In this document: in pieces, positions 25,572-35,031 of the stretch
Layout of the letters: every line of letters begins with the position of its first letter
Numbering within the stretch: position 1 is the first letter of the stretch
Program-made: the position numbers and the translations under genes
Assembly (NCBI GenBank): GCA_001771065.1
Contig: MESQ01000057.1
Span: 1 to 64,000, forward strand
DNA from: Burkholderiales bacterium RIFOXYD12_FULL_59_19
Lineage (GTDB): Bacteria; Pseudomonadota; Gammaproteobacteria; Burkholderiales; Burkholderiaceae_C
Direction: 5' to 3'
DNA: 64,000 nucleotides
The notes under the pieces: model-generated
Database searches by the model: none
What the model saw: the letters and a program-made list of their open reading frames with translations, nothing else
What the model was told of the DNA's origin: nothing

Positions 25572-26762
25572 TCAAGGCAGCGCCTTGGGCCAAAGCACCC
25601 ACAGGCTGAGCGGCTGCTTGAGGCGGCCAGCCAGGTCGCCCGCAGCCTCACCCCAGCCGGCAAAATAATCGGCCCGCACCGCACCCCGAATGGCGCTGCC
25701 CGTGTCTTGTGCCAGCACCAGCCGCTGCAGGGCGATTTGCGACCCGCTCGATGCCAGCCACACCGGTGTGCCATAGGGAATGCTCTGCGGATCGACGGCA
25801 ATCGAGCGCCCCGGCGTCAGCGGCACACCTTGCGCGCCCCTGGGACCAAAAGCGGCATCAAAGTCACCCAACCGCTCTTCCTTGAAGAACACCACACGCG
25901 GGTTGCGCCACAGCAACTCGTTGACGCGCTGGGGGTTGCGTGCCAGCCAGGCCTGAATCCCGGGCCAGGAGGCGTCGCGCAATTCGCCCTGGTCGAGCAA
26001 CCAGCGGCCAATGCTTTGGTAGGGGTGACCGTTGTGGCCGGCATAGGCCAACCGGATGAGGCGGGTGCTGCCATCGGACTCGGCCACACGGATGCGCCCC
26101 GAACCCTGGATTTGCAGCACCATGGCTTGCACCGGGTCGCTCAGGTAAACAATTTCATGGCCGCGCAACGCCTCTTGCGCTGCGGCCTGACTGTCCATTT
26201 GCTGCCGGGTAAACCAGGGGACGCGGGGGCTCAAGCCCGCTGGCAGTCGGTACAAGGGCACGGTAAACCCGGCGCCAGGCAAGCGCCTGGCCTGCAATTC
26301 AGGCTCAAAGTACGCCGTCAGCAGGCCGGTGGCCGACCCTTGCAATGGCTCGACACGGTAAGGCTGCAGCCGCGCCAGCAGCCACTGGCGCTGCTCGGAC
26401 TCGGTGCCAATGCTGAGACGGCGCACCTCCGGACACAGCGGGGCAAACACCGGCCCCGGGCGCTCGCAGCTTTTGAGCCAGGCATTCCAGGCATCAAACA
26501 GGGTATCGCTCTCAAAACCCGGCAAGTCAGTCCAGGCCACCGGCTGCCAGCGGCTGTTGCCTCTTAGCAAGGCCGGGCCAGCAACAGCGGCATCGGTGGC
26601 AAGCAGGGGCGAACCGGGTGGCGGCACGGCAGCGGCAGACAGGTCGGGTGCGGCTGTGCGGCTGTCAGCAGGCAGAAGCACAGGTGGCGTGCCACAGGCC
26701 AGCAACACAGCCGCCATCAGGCCCGCCAGCGTCCACCGGAAAAACAACGGCAGCGTCATCAC
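25572..26762 (-). CDS. mltA: Membrane-bound lytic murein transglycosylase A
   Basis: A 396-residue outer-membrane lipoprotein that cleaves the glycan strands of peptidoglycan to give anhydromuropeptides. The lipobox VLLAC ends at Cys23. The MltA barrel follows (LLTAYFEPELQARR, MVLQIQGSGRIRV, SIGRWLLDQGEL), and the C-terminal 3D domain has YGTPVWLA and LVLAQDTGSAIRGAVRADYFAG, which holds the conserved Asp residues. Its start overlaps the nit stop (ATGA), making it the last gene of yhdP-nit-mltA. A homologous fragment lies 200 bases beyond its end. Confidence 0.95.
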   Translation of the reverse strand: MMTLPLFFRWTLAGLMAAVLLACGTPPVLLPADSRTAAPDLSAAAVPPPGSPLLATDAAVAGPALLRGNSRWQPVAWTDLPGFESDTLFDAWNAWLKSCERPGPVFAPLCPEVRRLSIGTESEQRQWLLARLQPYRVEPLQGSATGLLTAYFEPELQARRLPGAGFTVPLYRLPAGLSPRVPWFTRQQMDSQAAAQEALRGHEIVYLSDPVQAMVLQIQGSGRIRVAESDGSTRLIRLAYAGHNGHPYQSIGRWLLDQGELRDASWPGIQAWLARNPQRVNELLWRNPRVVFFKEERLGDFDAAFGPRGAQGVPLTPGRSIAVDPQSIPYGTPVWLASSGSQIALQRLVLAQDTGSAIRGAVRADYFAGWGEAAGDLAGRLKQPLSLWVLWPKALP

Positions 26763-27601
26763 AGCAACCGGTGTTCAAGTGCTGGCAAACGGCTGCGGCA
26801 CTGCTGCATCAGATCCCAGGACAGCTCAGTCGTAACGACGCCCGGCCCTTGTGCTTGCTCGGCCAGCACCTTGCCCCACGGGTCCACCAACATGGCATGG
26901 CCCCAGGTGCGGCGCAGGTTGTCATGCAGGCCGCCCTGGGCCGCTGCCACCACAAACGACAAATTTTCAATGGCACGGGCGCGCAGCAGCAACTCCCAAT
27001 GGTCTTGCCCGGTGGTGTAGGTGAAAGCAGCGGGCACCAGCATCAGATGCGCCCCGGCCTGGGCGTAATGCCGGTACAGCTCAGGAAAGCGCAGGTCGTA
27101 ACACACACTCAGGCCGATGCGCCAGGTATGACCATCCGCAGAGGCCAGGTCAAACGTGGTGGGGTGCTGGCCGGCGGCCAGCACCAGCGATTCGTCATAG
27201 CGTTCAACGCCGTTGTCGAAACGGAACAAATGCATTTTGTCGTAACGCGCCAGACACGCCCCGCTGGGGGCATACACCAGTGAACTGTTGAACACCCGCG
27301 GGCCTGGCGGCGCCGTCGTCGCCGGCAGCTCTGGCGGCGCACTCACAGGCAGGGTTCCACCCACCAGCCACAGCCCCAGCTCACGGGCACTGTCACTCAA
27401 AAACTGCTGTATTGGACCCTGACCAAAGGGCTCCTGAATGGCCAACTTGTCGGCATCACGCTGGCCCATCAAACAAAAATATTCCGGCAGCACCGCGAGT
27501 TCGGCGCCCGCCTGCGCCGCCATTTGCAACAGCGCTTTGGCCTCGGCCAGATTGGCCGACAGGTCAGCACCTGAGGCCATTTGAATAGCGGCAACTTTCA
27601 T
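26759..27601 (-). CDS. Carbon-nitrogen hydrolase, Nit family
   Basis: A cytoplasmic nitrilase-superfamily amidase of 280 residues. The catalytic triad is visible as Glu40 (AVLPEYF), Lys122 (ARYDKMHLF) and Cys167 (GLSVCYDLRFPEL). The order and spacing resemble Nit1/YbeM proteins, which hydrolyse deaminated glutathione as a repair step; that substrate is inferred from family resemblance. The gene overlaps yhdP upstream and mltA downstream by four bases each (ATGA at both junctions), so all three are translated together. Confidence 0.9.
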   Translation of the reverse strand: MKVAAIQMASGADLSANLAEAKALLQMAAQAGAELAVLPEYFCLMGQRDADKLAIQEPFGQGPIQQFLSDSARELGLWLVGGTLPVSAPPELPATTAPPGPRVFNSSLVYAPSGACLARYDKMHLFRFDNGVERYDESLVLAAGQHPTTFDLASADGHTWRIGLSVCYDLRFPELYRHYAQAGAHLMLVPAAFTYTTGQDHWELLLRARAIENLSFVVAAAQGGLHDNLRRTWGHAMLVDPWGKVLAEQAQGPGVVTTELSWDLMQQCRSRLPALEHRLL

Positions 27602-30600
27602 GGTTTTTTCTCCTGAACGGTCGCGCCCGTGCGCGACACTTTGGTAATGTGAGGATCAGCCCAGGCACCGTCAATATGAAACTCCTGGGTAGCGGATTCG
27701 ATCAGCGGGCGGCGCAAAAATATTTGCGCCAGAAAGGTGCCCAGACCCACGGCCGGGTTGATCACCGAGGCCAGCAACGACGCCGTGCCCGCATTGATTT
27801 CCGGAATCACCACCACCTTGAGGTCCTGGGTCTCGCGGGCAATGTCAGCACTGCCCTCCATCAACACCGCCGCGTTGACGCCTTTCATTTGCAGGTTGTT
27901 GGTGTAGGCCATGCCCTGGTCAATCTTGACGTCTCCACGCAAAAAATCAAACGAAAAGCCCTCGCTGAAGACATCCCTGAAATCCAGCGTCAGGCGCCGC
28001 GGCAGGGCCTGCAAGCTCAGCACCCCGAGCAGCTTGGCAATGCCGGGGTCGGCCTTAAGAAACTGCCCTGACTCAACATTGACCGTGAAGGCACCACTCA
28101 TCGACGGGTAATCCGGGCTCAGGGGCGAGCCCATCCAGGCCACCTGACCTTCGAGCTTGCCGCGCCCCCCTCGCACCACGTCTTTCATGCCCAGGCGACT
28201 CAGCAAAATGCCGCTGTCACCCACATCGAGCTTGAAATTCATCGCCGTGCGCCGGGGCCCTGAAGGCCTGCCTGCCGTGGTTGCCGGCGCTTTCAGTGCC
28301 GCCCAATTGCCGCTGGCAACAAAACTGGCCTCGGGCGCGGTCAGGTTGAATCGATTCAGGCGCCACTCGCGCACACCGGCATCACGCGCAGTCGTTGCAG
28401 CACTGCGATTGACCGCCTGCACTTCCAGTCGGCCCAAATGCTTGCCGCGCAGCTCAAAGTCATCGACCACGATATCAAGCGAGGGAATGCTGGCCGGTTG
28501 CGCCTCAAGCAAAGCCTCCACATCGCTGGCCACGCTGGGAGCAATGGTCAGGCGCGCCAGCCGGGCATAGACACGCCCCTCGGCGCCACTGGCCAGCAAC
28601 GCGTTGGGTTGGCGGTATTCCAGATAACCATTGAGCTCACTGGCAGCCAGATTGGCCTGCCACACGCCGCCCTCGCGGCCCCCACCGATCACCACCTGGT
28701 TGAACTGGCGGCCGCCAAATGTCAACACCTGCGCACGCACCGCCAACTGATCCGGCAAATAAGACGAGGCCAGCGGATTAACCGCTGCCCCCCCACCGGC
28801 GGGGCCGCCCATGGCTTGGGTCAACACCTCATGCCAGGCATCCACGCTTAAATTTTTCAGCCTGATATTGGCAACCACACCCGATGCGGGCAGTGGTGCC
28901 GATTCCTGCGCATCCAGCCCGACCTCAATGGCGCCACGCAACACGCGCGGCTCAGCCTGCGACAGGTCGCGCTCGTACACCAGCTGCAGCTGGTTGGCGA
29001 CAGACAAGCTCAGCCGGTCTTGCAGCGGCAGCGGCCGGTCTGCCAGCAAGGCGGTCTGCAGCCGCAAGGGCAGCACGGCGTCGGCGCTTTTGCCCAGAGG
29101 TTCGGGCAAGCTCAAAGCCACGCCCTGCAGATTGCTGTTGACCAGTAACTCGGCAACCCCTTGGCGTAAGCCCAGTGTCGCGGTGTAGGCCGCAGTGCCG
29201 CTGGCCTGGCTCGCCAGACGCGCCACAAAACCAAGCTCAGAGGCCTGGCGCAAACCCTCGGCCGACGCGCTGCCAGTGGCCCGGATCAGCGTCGGCGCGC
29301 CACGACCGGCGGGAGTCCCCGGCACCAGCAGCAAGCCCCCTTCCAGGCGCACCTCGCCGCCCAACATCTGCGCCTGAACACCACTCAGGGACACCCCGGT
29401 CTCGGTGAAATTGATACGGCCACGGGCCCGCGTGAGCCTGGGGCTATCTGGCGAGATCTGCACATCGTTACCGGCCAGGGTGACACTGCCACGCACGCTG
29501 GAGCGGTCGATGTCGGCAATGGGCAGCATCAACCTCAGCTGATAAGCGGCACTGCCGGTAACCACACTGGCGGCCAGGGCCTGGTCGGTCATGGCACGCA
29601 AGGGCGAGGCATTGACCAGGCGCATCATCTCGGGCAGCGGCCCCTTGATGTCGGCATTGACCTGCACCAACGAATGATTCAAATCGTCAATCCGGGCGTC
29701 CACCTGGGTCACCTGCAAAGCCGTGGCCTCACCCAGGGTGGCGCGCGCATTTTTGACCTGCAATTGCATGCGGTCAATCACCAGCTCGCCGCTCAGGTCG
29801 GTCAACAACGGCCAGGGCAAATCAGTCCCATCCTGCAGACTGGTCGGGACATACGCCAGCTTGGCACCCGCCACTTGCGCGGTGATCTTGAAAGCGCCTT
29901 TTTTCGGGTCAATCAAAGGCAACTGGTCAATCTCTCCCTTGACCTGAAAACGCACCGCGGTGGCCTGTCCGTCCAGCACCGCATCACGCACGTAATCGCG
30001 CGCCGCCTGATCAATCACCAGCGGCAGGTAGCGATGCACTTTTCTGCCATCGGCCCGGCTCAGGTTGGCCTGCAAGTCCAGCACGCCTGGATACAGCGCG
30101 CCTGACAGCGACTTGGCCGGGTCGGCGGTTTCCCATTTGATCTGGGCCTCACCCTCGGCATCGGCGTTGGCAAATTTGACCTTGTCGAGCTGCACGGCGA
30201 GGCGCTCACCCTGGCGTTGCCAGCGGGCGTCGGCCACCAGCGAGACCACGTCCACGACCGGCTCGTGAAAAACGCCCGGCAAGTCAACGCTGCCGGCACT
30301 CAAAGCCAGGCGGGCTTGTCCGGCCTGCTGGTCAAAATCAAAGTCCAGGTCGAGCCCTTTGACACCCGGCGCGGAATCCACCGCGGCTACTTCCAGTTGG
30401 CTGACCCTGCCCCTGGCTGCATAGCTCTGCGGTGCGCTGAACGCCCCCTGCCAGTTGGACTGCAGCGATTCCACCTGCCCCTTGGGGGCATAACGCTGCA
30501 GCCGCTCGCGAACCGTCGCAGTCAACGGCAAGCGGCTGGCAATTTGAGCCAGCGCCGCCAGGTCCAGCCGATCGGCCTTGAGCTCACCGCGTTCGGGCTG

Positions 30601-31677
30601 TCCGTTGTGCGCCTGCTCCAGCCGCAGAGAAACGTTGCCACCCGGCCAATGCAGACCGTCCTGGGTATCAAAGCGCAGTGACTGGGTGAAAAACTCGAAA
30701 CCGGCTGTCAGCCGCTGCCCGCCCAGTCGGCCTTGCACCCGCTGCACCGCCAAAGCCTGCAAATCTGACCCCAAAACAACCTGGACTTCGGACAAGGCGA
30801 CGTCAGTCGTGACCTGGGTGACGCGCCCCTGCGACACATCCAGCCAGGACCGCAACGCGCCACGCCCCTGGCTCAGATCAAACCCCAGAGGCAGGTAACG
30901 GTGCAACTCAGACAGGTCAACCCGCTCAAAGGCGGCGTAAAACTGGCCCTCCCAGTCCTGCCAGCGGCCGTTCTGGCGTGACAGCAGGGGCTGCAAAAAC
31001 TTGCCGCGCAAGCTGAAGCGACTGCCCCAGGACTCGGGCGGCGTGGCATCCAGGCGCAAGTCGTGGTGGCGGCCACGGTTGCGCACCACCACCGCGACCT
31101 GCTGCAGCAGCACCGGCGGGGCGGCCCGTTGCTCGTCAGTCCAGCGCAGGCTGCCGTCATGAATGGCAAACTCAAGCTGCGAAAAAAACCAGTCCAGCGC
31201 GGCACTGTCGCCCTGCGCCGGGTTGGAAAAATCGAGCCCACCAATGGTGATTTTCCCGTTCACGTCGCGCCGGATGTCCAACTGCGGCCGGTCAAGGTAA
31301 ATTTGCTCAAAACCAAAACGCCAGAGCGAACGCGGCGACAGGGCAATCAGCACCTGCGGCAGACGCAAGGCCACCCGGTCTTGTGCGTCCAGCAGCGTTA
31401 CATCGTTCAGCTCGAAGGACGGCACCATGCCGTTGGACTGGGCTGCCACCGCGCCGACGCGCACCCTTACCCCCAGGGCCTGCGTTGCCCGTGCCTCAAG
31501 CTGTGGGCGAAATTCGCCGATTCGCGGCACAATCACCCAGTGCAGCGCCCCCCAGGCCAGACCGAGCAGCAGCCATGCCAAAACCACCGCAGCCAACAGC
31601 CAGCGCGTCAGGCTCGACCAGGTTTTCAGCAGTTTGGAAGGAAGAGGCGACACATTGATTTGATAAAAGTTGCTCAA
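27598..31677 (-). CDS. yhdP: YhdP-family AsmA-like protein (DUF3971)
   Basis: A 1359-residue inner-membrane-anchored protein. One N-terminal helix (about 22-48) is followed by a very long repetitive beta-rich periplasmic region with DUF3971 and AsmA-like parts, typical of proteins that bridge inner and outer membranes and move phospholipids. The C-terminal sequence VVIPEINAGTASLLASVINPAVGLGTFLAQIFLRRPL is characteristic. The chosen start is a TTG at 31677; a GTG at 31653 is an equally possible start, and neither has a good ribosome site. It starts the yhdP-nit-mltA unit and faces glnE, with eight bases between the annotated starts. Confidence 0.92.
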   Translation of the reverse strand: MSNFYQINVSPLPSKLLKTWSSLTRWLLAAVVLAWLLLGLAWGALHWVIVPRIGEFRPQLEARATQALGVRVRVGAVAAQSNGMVPSFELNDVTLLDAQDRVALRLPQVLIALSPRSLWRFGFEQIYLDRPQLDIRRDVNGKITIGGLDFSNPAQGDSAALDWFFSQLEFAIHDGSLRWTDEQRAAPPVLLQQVAVVVRNRGRHHDLRLDATPPESWGSRFSLRGKFLQPLLSRQNGRWQDWEGQFYAAFERVDLSELHRYLPLGFDLSQGRGALRSWLDVSQGRVTQVTTDVALSEVQVVLGSDLQALAVQRVQGRLGGQRLTAGFEFFTQSLRFDTQDGLHWPGGNVSLRLEQAHNGQPERGELKADRLDLAALAQIASRLPLTATVRERLQRYAPKGQVESLQSNWQGAFSAPQSYAARGRVSQLEVAAVDSAPGVKGLDLDFDFDQQAGQARLALSAGSVDLPGVFHEPVVDVVSLVADARWQRQGERLAVQLDKVKFANADAEGEAQIKWETADPAKSLSGALYPGVLDLQANLSRADGRKVHRYLPLVIDQAARDYVRDAVLDGQATAVRFQVKGEIDQLPLIDPKKGAFKITAQVAGAKLAYVPTSLQDGTDLPWPLLTDLSGELVIDRMQLQVKNARATLGEATALQVTQVDARIDDLNHSLVQVNADIKGPLPEMMRLVNASPLRAMTDQALAASVVTGSAAYQLRLMLPIADIDRSSVRGSVTLAGNDVQISPDSPRLTRARGRINFTETGVSLSGVQAQMLGGEVRLEGGLLLVPGTPAGRGAPTLIRATGSASAEGLRQASELGFVARLASQASGTAAYTATLGLRQGVAELLVNSNLQGVALSLPEPLGKSADAVLPLRLQTALLADRPLPLQDRLSLSVANQLQLVYERDLSQAEPRVLRGAIEVGLDAQESAPLPASGVVANIRLKNLSVDAWHEVLTQAMGGPAGGGAAVNPLASSYLPDQLAVRAQVLTFGGRQFNQVVIGGGREGGVWQANLAASELNGYLEYRQPNALLASGAEGRVYARLARLTIAPSVASDVEALLEAQPASIPSLDIVVDDFELRGKHLGRLEVQAVNRSAATTARDAGVREWRLNRFNLTAPEASFVASGNWAALKAPATTAGRPSGPRRTAMNFKLDVGDSGILLSRLGMKDVVRGGRGKLEGQVAWMGSPLSPDYPSMSGAFTVNVESGQFLKADPGIAKLLGVLSLQALPRRLTLDFRDVFSEGFSFDFLRGDVKIDQGMAYTNNLQMKGVNAAVLMEGSADIARETQDLKVVVIPEINAGTASLLASVINPAVGLGTFLAQIFLRRPLIESATQEFHIDGAWADPHITKVSRTGATVQEKKP

Positions 31678-31685
31678 CCAGAATT

Positions 31686-34400
31686 ATGACCCGACCATCC
31701 CTGGCCACCCACTCCCGCTTTGCCCAACGCGTGCGCCGTCGTTATGAGGCCGAGTTAGCGCTGTTAGCCCCCGGTGTGCCCGACTCAGGGCATTTGCAAG
31801 CCGCCTTCGAGGCCCTCCAGTCACAGGGGCAAAACCTGGCCAACGCGCTGCGCATCACACGCCAGTTGGTGATCGAACGCCTGCTCTGTCTGGACTGCGA
31901 ACAGCAACTGCCGCTGGCCCAGGTGACCCAGGCCATGACTGCGCTGGCCGAATTTGCACTCAACCACGCCCTGACGCAAGCACAAACCGCACTCGATCAA
32001 AGCCACGGCGCCCCGAGCACACTGACAGGCCAGCGCGCCCAGGTCTGGATTGTGGGCATGGGCAAACTCGGCGCACGTGAGCTCAACGTGTCAAGCGACA
32101 TCGACCTGATTTACGTCTATGACGAAGACGGCGACACGGCGGGTGATGCCCTGGGGCGCGGTCGTATCACCAACCATGAATACTTTGGCAAAGTGGTGCG
32201 CGCGGTTTACGCGCTGGTGGGGGACACCACCGAACATGGTTTTGTGTTCCGCGTCGACCTGGCGCTGCGCCCCAACGGCAACTCCGGTCCGGCGGCGGTG
32301 TCGCTGGATGCGCTGGAGGAATACCTGCACGTTCAGGGCCGTGAATGGGAACGTTTTGCCTGGCTCAAAAGTCGGGTCGTGGCACCGTTTGACAGTGTCA
32401 CCAGCGGGGCCACCCAGGCGCTGCGCAAGGTGGTCATGCCCTTTGTCTTTCGGCGTTACCTCGACTACAGCGTGTTCGACGCCCTGCGCGTGTTACACCG
32501 GCAAATTCGCGAGCATGCGGCCAAACGCAGTGCCGGCCACCCCGAGCGCGCCAACGATGTCAAACTCTCGCGCGGCGGCATCCGCGAAATTGAATTCACG
32601 GTGCAGCTGCTGCAGGTGGTGCGCGCCGGCCACTTCCCCGAGTTGCGCACCCGCCCGACCCTGAGCGCGCTACCGCGCCTGGTGCGCGCCAACCTGATGT
32701 CGGAACAGACTGCGCAGGCGCTGGCCCAGGCCTACGTTTTTTTGCGCCAGATCGAACACCGCATCCAGTACCTGGACGACCAGCAAACCCATGTGTTGCC
32801 GACCCAGGACCACGACCTGAACTGGATTGCCGAGACCATGGGGTTTGCCACCTCGCAGGCACTGTTGCGCCAGCTTGACGCCCACCGCGAGCTGGTGGCG
32901 CAGGAATTTGACAAATTGCTGGGCGGCCCCGAGCCCGAATGCAAAGGCTGCAACAACGGCAAGCCCAACACCAGCCATCAGTCCATTGACGACCTGTTGC
33001 CGCAATTGGGCGAGACTTTCCGCCAGCGGCTCGCATCGTGGTGCCAGCACCCACGTGTGCTGGCGCTGCGCGACGAAGCCCGCGAACGCCTGCTGCGCCT
33101 GCTGGGGCGCACCGCGCAATGGGTGCGCGAAGACCGCGTCACCGAAGAGGCGGCCGTGCGCCTGGTGGACTGGATGGAGCCCCTGCTGCGCCGCGAAAGT
33201 TACCTCGCCTTGTTGCTGGAACGCCCACAAGTGCACGAACGCTTGTTGCGCTTGTTGGGCGCGGCGCGCTGGCCGGCGCGTTATCTGCTGCGCCACCCCG
33301 GCGTCATTGACGAGCTGGCCAGTCCCGCCATGATGGAAGAACGCTTCAATGCCAATGAATTCGAGATCGAGTTGGACCACCGCCGCACTTCTTTAACGGG
33401 CACCGGCGAGGACGACGAGGAAACCCTGCTCAACCTGCTGCGCCGCGCGCACCACGCCGAGGTGTTTCGCACCCTGGCGCGCGATGTGGAGGGCAAGCTC
33501 ACCGTGGAGCAGGTGGCCGACGACCTGAGCGCGTTGGCCGATGCCATTTTGCGCGTCACCACCCGCTGGTGCTGGACTCGCCTGAAGAAAGCACACCGCG
33601 CGCAGCCGCAATTTGGCATCATCGCCTACGGCAAGCTAGGCGGCAAGGAACTGGGTTATGGCAGCGATCTGGACATCGTGTTTGTGTTTGATGACGACGA
33701 CGAAAACGCGCCGGAAATCTATGCCGCGCTGGTGCGCAAACTCATCAACTGGTTGACCGTCAAGACCGGCGAAGGCGACCTGTATGAAATTGACACGGCG
33801 CTGCGCCCCAATGGCAACGCCGGCCTGCTGATCACCAGCTTTGCGGCTTATGCCAATTACCAGCAACAACGCGGCTCCAACACCGCCTGGACCTGGGAAC
33901 ACCAGGCCATGACACGGGCGCGCTGTGTGCTCGGTGATGACTCCCTGCACCAACGGTTCGATGCGGTGCGCAAAGCGGTGATCAGCGCGCCGCGTGACGC
34001 CCACAGCTTGCGCACCGAGATTGCCGCCATGCGGGAACGTATGGCCAGCGCACAACCGGTCAAGGCTGACAAGTTTGACATCAAGTACAGCGCAGGCGGC
34101 ATGATTGACGCCGAATTTGTGATGCAGTTTCTGGTGCTGTCACAGTCGGGCGCACACCCGGAACTGATGGCCAACGCCGGCAACATTGCCTTGCTGGAAC
34201 GCGCCGAAACCATGGGGCTGCTAACCACAGGCGTAGGCCACGGTGCTGCCAGTGCCTACCGCGCCATGCGCCAGGTGCAGCATAAGGCACGCCTCAACGA
34301 GGAGTCAATTCAGTTGGCGTCGCACGCCATGCAAGCCGAGCGTGATGCCATTTTGACCCTATGGCATCAGGTCTTCGCGCCCTCCCCCTCGCACTCCTAG
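31686..34400 (+). CDS. glnE: Glutamine synthetase adenylyltransferase/deadenylylase
   Basis: A bifunctional enzyme that adenylylates or deadenylylates glutamine synthetase in response to PII state. In 904 residues two nucleotidyltransferase domains are recognisable: the N-terminal one with GMGKLGARELNVSSDIDLIYVYD (near 120) and the C-terminal one with AYGKLGGKELGYGSDLDIVFVFDDD (near 645). Both keep the acidic pair needed for metal binding. Two helical PII-uridylyltransferase-like regions flank them. The gene is divergent from yhdP; their promoters must overlap the other gene. A cytochrome gene follows after 12 bases. Confidence 0.96.
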   Translation: MTRPSLATHSRFAQRVRRRYEAELALLAPGVPDSGHLQAAFEALQSQGQNLANALRITRQLVIERLLCLDCEQQLPLAQVTQAMTALAEFALNHALTQAQTALDQSHGAPSTLTGQRAQVWIVGMGKLGARELNVSSDIDLIYVYDEDGDTAGDALGRGRITNHEYFGKVVRAVYALVGDTTEHGFVFRVDLALRPNGNSGPAAVSLDALEEYLHVQGREWERFAWLKSRVVAPFDSVTSGATQALRKVVMPFVFRRYLDYSVFDALRVLHRQIREHAAKRSAGHPERANDVKLSRGGIREIEFTVQLLQVVRAGHFPELRTRPTLSALPRLVRANLMSEQTAQALAQAYVFLRQIEHRIQYLDDQQTHVLPTQDHDLNWIAETMGFATSQALLRQLDAHRELVAQEFDKLLGGPEPECKGCNNGKPNTSHQSIDDLLPQLGETFRQRLASWCQHPRVLALRDEARERLLRLLGRTAQWVREDRVTEEAAVRLVDWMEPLLRRESYLALLLERPQVHERLLRLLGAARWPARYLLRHPGVIDELASPAMMEERFNANEFEIELDHRRTSLTGTGEDDEETLLNLLRRAHHAEVFRTLARDVEGKLTVEQVADDLSALADAILRVTTRWCWTRLKKAHRAQPQFGIIAYGKLGGKELGYGSDLDIVFVFDDDDENAPEIYAALVRKLINWLTVKTGEGDLYEIDTALRPNGNAGLLITSFAAYANYQQQRGSNTAWTWEHQAMTRARCVLGDDSLHQRFDAVRKAVISAPRDAHSLRTEIAAMRERMASAQPVKADKFDIKYSAGGMIDAEFVMQFLVLSQSGAHPELMANAGNIALLERAETMGLLTTGVGHGAASAYRAMRQVQHKARLNEESIQLASHAMQAERDAILTLWHQVFAPSPSHS

Positions 34401-34412
34401 TTCACTCACAAC

Positions 34413-34880
34413 ATGCAAAAAACTACCCTGATCTCGCTCCTTGTCGCCGCCGTCCTGCTGAGCGCCTGCAGCGACCGCGTCAAAGACACGCACCCACAAC
34501 AACTGGTCAGCAAGCGCCAGGCCATTTTCAAAAAATTCACCAAAACCCTCGAACCCATGGGGCTGGTGGCGCGCGAACGGCAGGACTATGTCAAGTCCGA
34601 CTTCATGGCCAGCGCACTGGCGCTGCAAGAACTCTCACAACAGCCCTGGGCCTATTTCACGGCCGATGGCAATTACCCACCGACCCGCGCCAAGCCTGAG
34701 GTCTGGAGCCAGGCGGGTGAATTCAAACAAGCGCAAAACAACTACCTCGCCTCAGTAGAAAAATTGGTACAGCTGTCAGGCAGAGCCGACCTGCCCACAA
34801 TCCGGGCCAGCGTAGAGGCAGTGCAAAAAAACTGCAAAAGCTGCCACGACCAGTTCCGCAGCGACGCCCCAGGCGGCTAA
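34413..34880 (+). CDS. Cytochrome c-prime-like lipoprotein
   Basis: A 155-residue protein with a lipobox (LLSAC, Cys19) and a C-terminal heme-binding site CKSCH (near 145-149) followed by DQFR. The four-helix arrangement and heme site close to the C-terminus are features of cytochrome c-prime. Members bind gases or move electrons in the periplasm; this one should be tethered to a membrane by lipid. The start lies 12 bases after the glnE stop, so it may be read through. Its partner is unknown. Confidence 0.8.
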   Translation: MQKTTLISLLVAAVLLSACSDRVKDTHPQQLVSKRQAIFKKFTKTLEPMGLVARERQDYVKSDFMASALALQELSQQPWAYFTADGNYPPTRAKPEVWSQAGEFKQAQNNYLASVEKLVQLSGRADLPTIRASVEAVQKNCKSCHDQFRSDAPGG

Positions 34881-34959
34881 TCGAAGTGATGGCACACCCG
34901 TGCTGGCCGGCTGATGTTGTCAAAAACAGAGCACTCATTCACTGGATATAAGGACTCCG

Positions 34960-34985
34960 ACCTGGCGGGTTGAAACCCGCCCTTG
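34960..34985 (-). repeat. Family C short hairpin repeat, copy 1
   Basis: The hairpin is GGCGGGTT, two bases, AACCCGCC (34964-34981 on the plus strand), flanked by ACCT and CTTG. On the minus strand it reads AAGGGCGGGTTTCAACCCGCC. It lies between convergent glnE/cytochrome genes and rfaE2, where a terminator might be expected, but no clear U-tract follows in either direction. A related copy with a different stem is at 53296-53313. Confidence 0.65.
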
Positions 34986-35031
34986 TACAAAACACCATGG
35001 CGGATCGAAGGTCGACTGGGCATCATGGTTT

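Noticed and set aside
34964-34981. Intrinsic terminator between the cytochrome and rfaE2 genes
   Set aside because: The hairpin is present, but neither strand has a U-run after it, and it matches the dispersed family C repeat better.
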